Source of the DNA: Selaginella moellendorffii
Lineage: Eukaryota; Streptophyta; Lycopodiopsida; Selaginellales; Selaginellaceae
NCBI RefSeq assembly: GCF_000143415.4
Contig: NW_003314262.1
Location: forward strand, 3,725,799-3,789,798
DNA length: 64,000 nt
Direction: 5' to 3'
The notes beneath the pieces were generated by a model, which searched no databases, had not been told where the DNA came from, and worked only from the letters and a program-made list of their open reading frames with translations. Made by a program: the position numbers and the translations under genes. Below are positions 57,098-64,000 of the stretch, one piece after another. The first letter of the stretch is position 1; each line of letters begins with the position of its first letter.

Positions 57098-59063
57098 TCA
57101 CGCTCTTTTGATAGGAAGAGTATTTCGCTTTAGCCACTCGCGAGCGCTCTCATTCACAAGCGGAGATACCTGATGAGTGAAAGAGTGGTTTCACTGGTAA
57201 TTTCTTATGGAAGCTTACCTTGTCCCAGACTGCAGCGTGATACTTGTTCACCCAAGAGATATCCTCGTCGGACAAGAGATGAAGGGCCATGAGTTTTGTC
57301 TGGAAGAGGAACAGATGAGTGAGGAATTGGATGAATGTGAGTCGCATTACCTGGATTGGAACGAACGACAGGCATTCAAATCCTAGATAGGAAACTCTTC
57401 CAAAGCAGTTTGGTGTCTCCACCTCGCAAACATGAAGTAAATTCTGCACAAAGATTGAAAAAAGAGAGTGTTAAGAGAAAATTTTCTGTCTCACCTCTAT
57501 TCGAATTCCAAAGTTGTGATCTTCATAGTAACCAGCTCATTGCTGATTATCATTCTCGGTTACAAGGCAGTCATGTTTCCGAACCGAAAACTGATGCTTT
57601 GAGGACCTTCATGGACATTGAGAGCAACGCCAACTCCATGACCAGTTCCTACATTTCCACTGCACAGTCAAGAGAGTACTTAATTCACTGCAAATACCGT
57701 GACGATAGTCAAGTCCAATTCTCCATAAGGACGAACGAGCCAGAACGTCGAGTACGAAGCCAGGAGTATTCTCTGGGAAAACTGCTTGATCAATCGATAT
57801 GTGCCCCTAAAATACAAACAAGTCAGCTAAAAAGCCAAGACAAGATCCGGAGCGTACCTGTAAACTCGTGTAAAGCACTCTTTCCGGTAAGCAGTAGGCA
57901 CCCCAAAATGAACAGTCCTGGTTATATCGTTGTTCCATCTGTATATTGCGCGCCACTGTCGAGAAAAAGCAGATTTTCATCGTCCAATAAGGCTCCATTT
58001 GCACCCAATCCTGTAAGGACTGGTAAGAGTCGACAATTTTGCAATGGTAGAAAATACAAACCACAAATTGTATCAAAACTAGTTTCTAGAAATCCTTCCT
58101 TGTTGGAACGAAAGCGGAGAAGTTCATCACCAACTTCCACCTTCGTAAGTTTGGCTTTCTCAGTAACGATTTTTACTTCGAGCCAAGCCCAAAACTCGAC
58201 CAGCGCTGCAGCATCCTAGCTCGGAAAAGACCCAGTTACAATTGCGAAGAAAACGACGGAACTTTTACCTCAAGTGTTCTTGTTTCATCCCTGAGATCTC
58301 AGCAGCAATTTTTATGGCCTTCGGCACAGATAGCGGCGATGGTCTGTGTAATGCAGCCGGTCCATCTGATGTTCCACTTTTCCCGTCGACATCCGCTTTG
58401 GCATAAAAGCTCGTACATCCTTCCGAAAATGCATTCACAATGGCCATGTTGGTTTTGGTTGGATCTAGCCACAATTTTGAGCCCGACTCAGCTAATCTAA
58501 AAGGACATTGCGTTAGCAACTCCCTAACATCAAAATGATAGCACACCTTTGAATAGTTGATAGGAGCACGGAGTACTCTTTGACGGTCACAGAAGAGTTT
58601 TCCAGATGCATCTCAACGTCTGGCGTCACCTTTGACACATCTGTGAAAAGAGTTGCCTTGTCCATCTCGACAAGCGCGTAAGCATAAGCCACTGGAGAAT
58701 GAGGGACATCGCCACCACGCTGAAACATAAAAATTCAGAAGAGAAAAGTACAGACGTTCACTTACAAGATTAAACAGCCATGCAACTTCATCAGAGCATG
58801 GTTATCACGATGCCCAGCTTCTTATCAGGAACAAATTCCTTGTCTTTGGCATTCTTCCTCGCAATCCTGACGGACGAAGGCTCTGCCGTGATCCCGGGCC
58901 CCGGATTCCTGGATCCCGAACACAATGCTGTGAGATTTCCTACATTGCCATGGAAATCGAAGAGAAGCGTCTGATTCCGGCGCCAATGCCCCTGTGCGCG
59001 GCAGCTGCGAGAACCGAATGGCGGCCCGGGTGATTGGAAATCCAAATACACCTCAGCAATCAT
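57098..59063 (-). pseudogene. Xaa-Pro aminopeptidase (aminopeptidase P) gene, non-functional
   Basis: Aminopeptidase P removes N-terminal residues next to proline using two metal ions. Minus-strand exons read DEVAWLFNL, RGGDVPHSPVAYAYALVEMD, SKLWLDPTKTNMAIVNAF, SDGPAALHRPSPLSVPKA, DAAALVEFWAWLE, FLETSFDTIC, LLFLDSGAQYTDGTT, ITRTVHFG, GFVLDVLARSSLWRIGLDYR, GTGHGVGVALNVHEGPQSIS, NFGIRIE, YLGFECLSFVPIQ and EWLKRNTLP before the TGA (57098-57100). Order and length match a complete gene. Breaks: a one-base deletion at the metal-binding DGTTDITR site, a TAA in place of Gln after NMTAL, and a one-base deletion in the metal-binding NEPGYY motif; the 5' exon (58790-59060) is also out of frame. Splice sites are mostly preserved, so decay is fairly recent. 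Confidence 0.88.
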
Positions 59064-59788
59064 CGCGCGAGGCGAGGAGCCCTGAGAGAATTTGCAAGCT
59101 ACAAAGTGAGCTTTTTTAACTAGCTCTCAGGTCTGGAGCTCGATTCCAAGGACGAAAACAATTCGATGAAAAACTAAACATCATGTTATCCTCGGACCTA
59201 CTCTGGCAGCCTAAAGGAATAGGCAAGGCCCAATCATTTGGGGGAGTGATAGAATAGTTGAGTCTTATGTTTTGGCAGGGTGATCGATGATGAAATCCAT
59301 TAACAGTAGCACCCCTTTAACACTATTCTTTATTTGATCGAAGGAGACAACCATGTCCACTTTTACTTTAGGATTAGACCTAGTTAAGACATAAAAGTGT
59401 TATGTAAAGTAGCTTAGTTTTTGTATTAATCCACATACGTGATCCCCCGACCTAATGGGATTATTTCTCTAAATGTGACAATTGTTCAGTATTTCTGTCC
59501 TGAAATTTCTTATGGGAGCTCGAGAGGATACTTCGTGTGGATTTTTCCGAGTCTTTTTCGCCAGTGGCTAAAATGTCTTCTATAAGAAAATGACTTCTCC
59601 GTCTTGCAGCAGCTTACCAAACTGAGTCCTCAGAATAATACTTCAAATTTGTCATTCAAAAGAAGAGAGAGAAATAAGACTTCACAACAACCGTTCGAAA
59701 GAAGCCAACTGAAGTCTGGTTTGTGCAGGATATATTAGAGAGGCTAATCTCAAACTTGTGGAGTGAGTGCTTCGTTCCTTCTCGCAAC
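59064..59788. other. Intergenic region upstream of the P450 gene
   Basis: No gene is seen. It contains the divergent 5' ends of the dead aminopeptidase gene (minus) and the P450 (plus). An in-frame upstream open stretch from 59723 lacks an ATG. Confidence 0.5.
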
Positions 59789-61641
59789 ATGGAGCTTTTC
59801 CTGCAGTCCTGGAATGCTCTGTACTTTCTCATGTTTCTACTCTCTTTGTGGCTAATCTCCCAAAAGTTCTACAAATCATCCACGATCAAACTCCCGCCGG
59901 GAAGCCATGGCTTGCCTCTTGTCGGAGAATCTCTCTCTCTCTTTTGGGGATCCCCTCTGGGCTTTCTCAGCACTCGATGCAAGCGGTCCTTCTGTGACTT
60001 TCGCTTCGATCTTGCTTTAACTAACTGTGATCATTCTACAGATTTGGAGGAGTTTTCTGGAGTAACTTGCTTGGATCTCCCACCATCGTTGCAACAACGG
60101 TAGAGTCGGCCAAGTTCTTTCTCAGCTGCGCAGACTGTGGCCCCTCGGGTCTGTTTGCCCGATTGCTTGGGCCAGAAACTATAAACGAGGTCATCGGGAG
60201 TCAGCATGCGCTCTACCGGAGAATCTTTCTAGGGCTGATGGTTCCAGAGGCGCTCAAGTGCCACGTCCAAATGATTGATATCTTGGCTCAGGATACTCTC
60301 GAGTCATGGGGGTCGAAAAAGACGGTGTCGGTTATGGAAGAAACTCTCAAGGTTTTCATCACATCTTTGTGTCGCTTGATCGTTTGATCTGGTTTTATAC
60401 TTTTGCCAGTTCAGCTACTGCACGTTGATTGGATTAGTGTGCAAGAAACTCCTGCCCTCCACTCCGGAGATGATTGATCTCATGAAAGACGCCCAAACGA
60501 TAGAGAATGGGGTGCTCCAGTTTCCAATCGACTTACCCTTCTCACCTTATCGCAAAGCGTTACAGGTTTTTGCGTGGTTTTTTATTTTTCTAATTCTAGA
60601 TCTATTGTTGTAATTGAGCAGGCCAGGGCAAGGCTCCACAGATTCTTGGATGGGCTCATCAACGAGAGAAGGGCCGAACTAGCTGCCAACGGTGAAAAGC
60701 GCAAAGATGCGCTGGACGAGTTTATTACGCACAAAGATGACAAGGTTGGATTCCTCTCGAATCAACAAGTGGAAGACAATCTCGTGACACTGCTGTTCGG
60801 AGGCCACCACACCACAGCCCTTGCTCTCGTGTGGCTGATGAAACACTTGAATGGGAACCCACAGGCTTTCAAGGAAGTGGAGGTTATTATTATTGTTATT
60901 ATTATTATTGTGATTTTCTAAAATTCTATTTTGATTTCTAGGAGGAGCAAAGGAGAATCTTTCTTGGTAAAAGCTCCACCAATTACAACTTAACTTGGGA
61001 AGACACAAGCCAGATGCCAGCTACTCTAAGGGTTGTGGACTAAACTCCAATTTTATGTTAGATTTAATTCGAGTGCTTTTGTAGGCTGTCAATGAAAGTC
61101 TGAGGCTTTCTAATGTTGTGGGGGTGGTGACACGTAAACTCACTAAGGATATCAGCTACAAAGGTTTTATTACATATGATTGAAGCTAATTCCAATTATT
61201 TGTGTACTTTGTTGGTGTTAACAGGTTACACCTTGCCCAAAGATTGGATGGTTCATGTCTATATACCACCAATCCACTTAGATGACAGCATTTACCCTAA
61301 TGCAGCAAAATTTAATCCATCCAGATTTGAAGTATGGTATTTTTCGTGTTTATACTAAACCAAACCTTTTATTTTAGGTTCCAGCTAAAACTGGCACATT
61401 TATTCCATTTGGCTATGGAGATAGAATATGCCCAGGAAGTGCATTAAGTCTGTTAGAGCAAATGATTTTCATACACAGGCTTATCACAAAATACAGGTAA
61501 ATTCTTTTGCTCCTCTTTTCTTGTCAACAAATTGTAATCTTTTATTGAAGATGGGAGCCTGTCAATCCAAACAGTAAAACAAGCTACTGGCCAATGCCAT
61601 CCGTGAAAGATGGATACCTCGTACATGTTATGTCCATTTAG
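59789..61641 (+). CDS. Cytochrome P450, CYP85-clan-like
   Basis: Nine exons (59789-59985, 60042-60351, 60410-60565, 60622-60882, 60942-61031, 61085-61163, 61225-61331, 61378-61496, 61551-61641) give 469 aa, the usual size. An N-terminal membrane anchor (about residues 8-25) leads to the proline hinge LPPGSHGLPLVGESL. The I-helix oxygen-activation motif is GGHHTT (281-286), the K-helix pair is Glu342 and Arg345 in ESLR, NPSRFE stands for the PERF region, and the haem loop is FGYGDRICPG with ligand Cys418. All key residues are intact. The overall pattern resembles the CYP85 clan, whose plant members oxidise steroids, triterpenes and gibberellin precursors at the ER; the substrate cannot be inferred. 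A TTATTATTATT run sits in intron 4. The stop lies about 20 bp from a duplicated aminopeptidase fragment. Confidence 0.93.
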
Positions 61642-61662
61642 TAAGAAATAATAAGAAAATAA

Positions 61663-62690
61663 AGTAAATTCTGCACAATGAAAAAGAGAATGTTAAGAGC
61701 GCTATTCTGATTAACTTTCTTGTCTCACCTCTATTCAAATTCCAAAGCTGTGATCTTCATAGTAAACAGGCTTGTTGCTGATTATCATGCAGTCATGTTT
61801 CCAAATCGAAAACTGATGAGGGCCTTCATGGACATTGAGAGCGGCGCCAACTCAATGGCCAGTTCCTACATTTCCACTGCACAGCAAGAGAGTACTTAAT
61901 TCACTGTAGGCAAGAAAACACTACCGTGACAATAGTCAAGTTCAATTCTCCACGAGGAGAACAAAGCCTGGAGTATTCTCTGGGAAAACTGCTTGATCAA
62001 TCGATATGTGCCCCTAAAATACAAACAAGTCAGCTAAAAAGACAACAAATGATCCGGAGGGTGCCTTTAAAACTTGCGTATCTCCCATTACACGGACAAG
62101 CCCTGGCACGTTAAGGTTAGCAAAGAATACCAAGGCTTGTCTTTACCAGCAGGACATGCCTGAGGGATGCTATTGCGCGCTTGGAAAAGGTACTCCAAAA
62201 TGAACAGTCCTGGTTATATCATTGTTCCATCTGTATATTGTGCGCCACTGTCGAGCAAAAGCAGATTTTCATCATCCACTAAGGCTCCGTTTGCACCAAT
62301 CCTGTAAGGACTGGTAAGAGCCGACAATTTTGCAATGGTAGAAAATACAAGCCACAAATTGTATCAAAGCTAGTTTCTAGAAATCCTTCCTTGTTGGAAC
62401 GAGAGCAGAGAAGTTCATCACCAACTTCCACCTCCGTAAGTTTGGCTTTCTCAGTAACGCAAGGACATGGGTACTCCACCAGCTAGCATGGAATGGAAGC
62501 CCAAAACTCAACCAGCATCCCTGCTCGGAAAGACCCGGTTACAATTGCAAAGAAAACGACGGAACTTTTACCTCAAGTGTTCTTGTTTCATCCCTGAGAT
62601 CTCAGCAGCATTTTTTATGGCCTTCGGCACAGATAGCGGCAATGGTCTGTGTAATACAGCCTGTCCATCTGATGTTCCATTTTTCCTGTC
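61663..62690 (-). pseudogene. Second, partial copy of the dead aminopeptidase P gene
   Basis: Matches 57436-58385 with substitutions and small indels. It shows the same one-base loss after DGTT (AATGATATAACC) as the longer copy, plus extra damage such as a deletion in the QYFxENTPG region. On the right it is cut by LTR sequence; within it, 62464-62500 is replaced by LTR-like sequence. Confidence 0.85.
62464..62500 (-). mobile_element. Short LTR-like fragment inside the aminopeptidase copy
   Basis: AAGGACATGGGTACTCCACC to CATGG matches, in reverse, the LTR part at 62776-62806; the equivalent place in the longer aminopeptidase copy (near 58165) has unrelated sequence. Confidence 0.65.
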
Positions 62691-63190
62691 GAACTTGAGG
62701 CATAGTCTAGCTCCTGCTTGCATGCTTGTCCTTGTTCTGCGTCCGGCTTGAGTCTAAGCCCAAGCTCCACACCATGCTAGCTGGTGGAGTACCCATATCC
62801 TCGCGTTAGGCCACCAGTATGCTAAAATAGCACTAGACTTTGTTTGGCTCCGTTTTGCGTATTGGTCCTGGCATTGGGATGCTGGTTGCTCTAGGACTGT
62901 TCCAAGTCACTCCGGGCTCATGTCCCTTTGCTCCTTGGGTTATATGCTCGGGAGTTACTCCATGGTTCGGTTCTGTCACTCCTTGGCTCCATGCTTGGGG
63001 GTTTGGCACCGTTCCTTTGTTCAGTGGCCCAAGGCCCTGGAACTCGGGTTCTGCACCACGTTCCTTTGGACACGTGGCATGTGACACATGGCATTTGTCA
63101 CGTGGCACAAAGAGGGTTTAGGTTCCGCTTCGTGGTGTTATCTTATGGTAAATCACCATAGGATAAAGGGTAAAAACCACGTGCGCTACA
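62691..63190 (+). mobile_element. LTR of a retrotransposon entering the right edge
   Basis: Shares long stretches with the reverse complement of 1671-2828. It ends GCGCTACA just before a primer-binding site, so this is a 5' LTR, probably cut at its left end where it joins the aminopeptidase copy. G-box-like CACGTGGCA elements lie at 63073-63110. Confidence 0.8.
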
Positions 63191-63192
63191 TT

Positions 63193-63204
63193 TGGTATCA
63201 GAGG
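63193..63204 (+). other. Primer-binding site for initiator-Met tRNA
   Basis: TGGTATCAGAGG, two bases after the LTR end, matches the usual plant site (TGGTATCAGAGC) in 11 of 12 positions. Confidence 0.85.
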
Positions 63205-64000
63205 ATGAGTCTCAGCAAGTAGTATTCAATGAGATTGGGCAACTAGTCTCGTTACATACGCAAAGATGAAAACGATGATTCGAGTGGGTACACGTTTGGG
63301 TGCAATGACTTCGCAATCGTTCCTTGGGTATGGTTTTGGTTACCGTTTTGTACCGTATTATATGAGCTTGCTCTTGGGCTCATAGGAAGGATTGAGTTGT
63401 TCCAGTAGCACGAGTTTGCGCTTGGGCTCGTGAGTGAGGCACATTAGCAACTCAATGTTACACTTTGAGTTGGTAGGATTAATGTTAGCCTATCGGTGGT
63501 TCTATGAGTTGTTCCTTGTACCATGGGTGAAAGCAAACTCCTTGGGTTTGCTATGAGTGGCAAATAGGCTGGTCCATAGCTATTTAGCACGGCACTAGTG
63601 GATCCTTCCTAGGCATGATTACAAGTGGATCAATCAAGACTGTAGGGATAAGTCTGTTGGTTCAAGTAGTCATTGCCATGCTCTCTTATAAACTTTTCTT
63701 GGATTAAACTGAAGGCAGTGTGAAAGCAAGCTTAAAGTTTAGTCAAAGATGAGACCGAAAAGAGAGTCGTCAAGGATGAAGGATCAAACACGTAAATCAT
63801 TTTCTCTTCTTGAAGAAATGATTTGCAATGAGGTGTTAACTCATTGCTTATATTCACATTATGCAATCAAGAGTCCCTATCTTGATGTGTGTTGGAAATG
63901 ATAATCTTACAAATAGTGAGTTGTGGGATGGATAGCGGTGAAGCACTAAACCATTTTGTCTAGGCTTGCTATTGGAAGACTTGGGTTGCAATGCTCAATT
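63205..64000 (+). mobile_element. Untranslated leader of the retrotransposon
   Basis: No open frame. The part from about 63400 is related to the reverse complement of 8576-9350. Gag/pol coding sequence, if any, lies beyond the window. Confidence 0.65.

Overview
The window looks like nuclear DNA of a land plant, most likely a lycophyte close to Selaginella. The intact genes have very short GT-AG introns (about 42-72 bp, with branch-point-like CTAAC in places), plant-type families (phytepsin aspartic protease, PLS-class PPR proteins, DHHC acyltransferase, P450) and plant retrotransposon signals (initiator-Met tRNA primer-binding site). Nothing bacterial or viral is visible.

Layout. 1-10,190 is AT-rich, almost gene-free and built of decayed LTR-retrotransposon pieces, one of which has swallowed part of a CDC20 gene; a 12-bp-type minisatellite lies at about 6.8-7.1 kb. 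10,198-26,494 is a compact gene island: GDSL lipase (+), saccharopine-dehydrogenase-like oxidoreductase (-), ALKBH9/10-type RNA demethylase (-), PLS-PPR protein (-), phytepsin (+), DHHC palmitoyltransferase (+), TBC Rab-GAP (-). 27,202-29,814 is a 2.6-kb hAT transposon with recognisable terminal inverted repeats and an 8-bp target duplication; its transposase is dead.

29,823-46,132 is a rearranged repeat block. Three direct tandem units of about 5.1 kb each hold an intact, intronless, secreted Spherulin-4/GH135-like gene (279 aa, minus strand), a dead PPR fragment and a dead fragment of the neighbouring TBC gene. An extra partial unit and an inverted piece precede them. The spherulin gene is the only intact gene in the block and is nearly identical in the three copies.

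46,676-64,000: CHCHD2/10-like twin CX9C protein (+), a decayed membrane-protein gene, a decayed PPR gene, a PUS7/TruD pseudouridine synthase with a U12-type AT-AC intron (and apparent frame breaks), another decayed PPR gene, a dead aminopeptidase P gene, an intact cytochrome P450 (+), a second partial dead aminopeptidase P copy, and the LTR, primer-binding site and leader of a retrotransposon running off the right edge. This LTR belongs to the same family as the CDC20-carrying LTR near the left edge. The housekeeping genes have no obvious joint pathway; the main stories are repeat-driven gene fragment capture, local amplification of a possibly horizontally acquired glycosidase gene, and decay by C:G-to-T:A changes.
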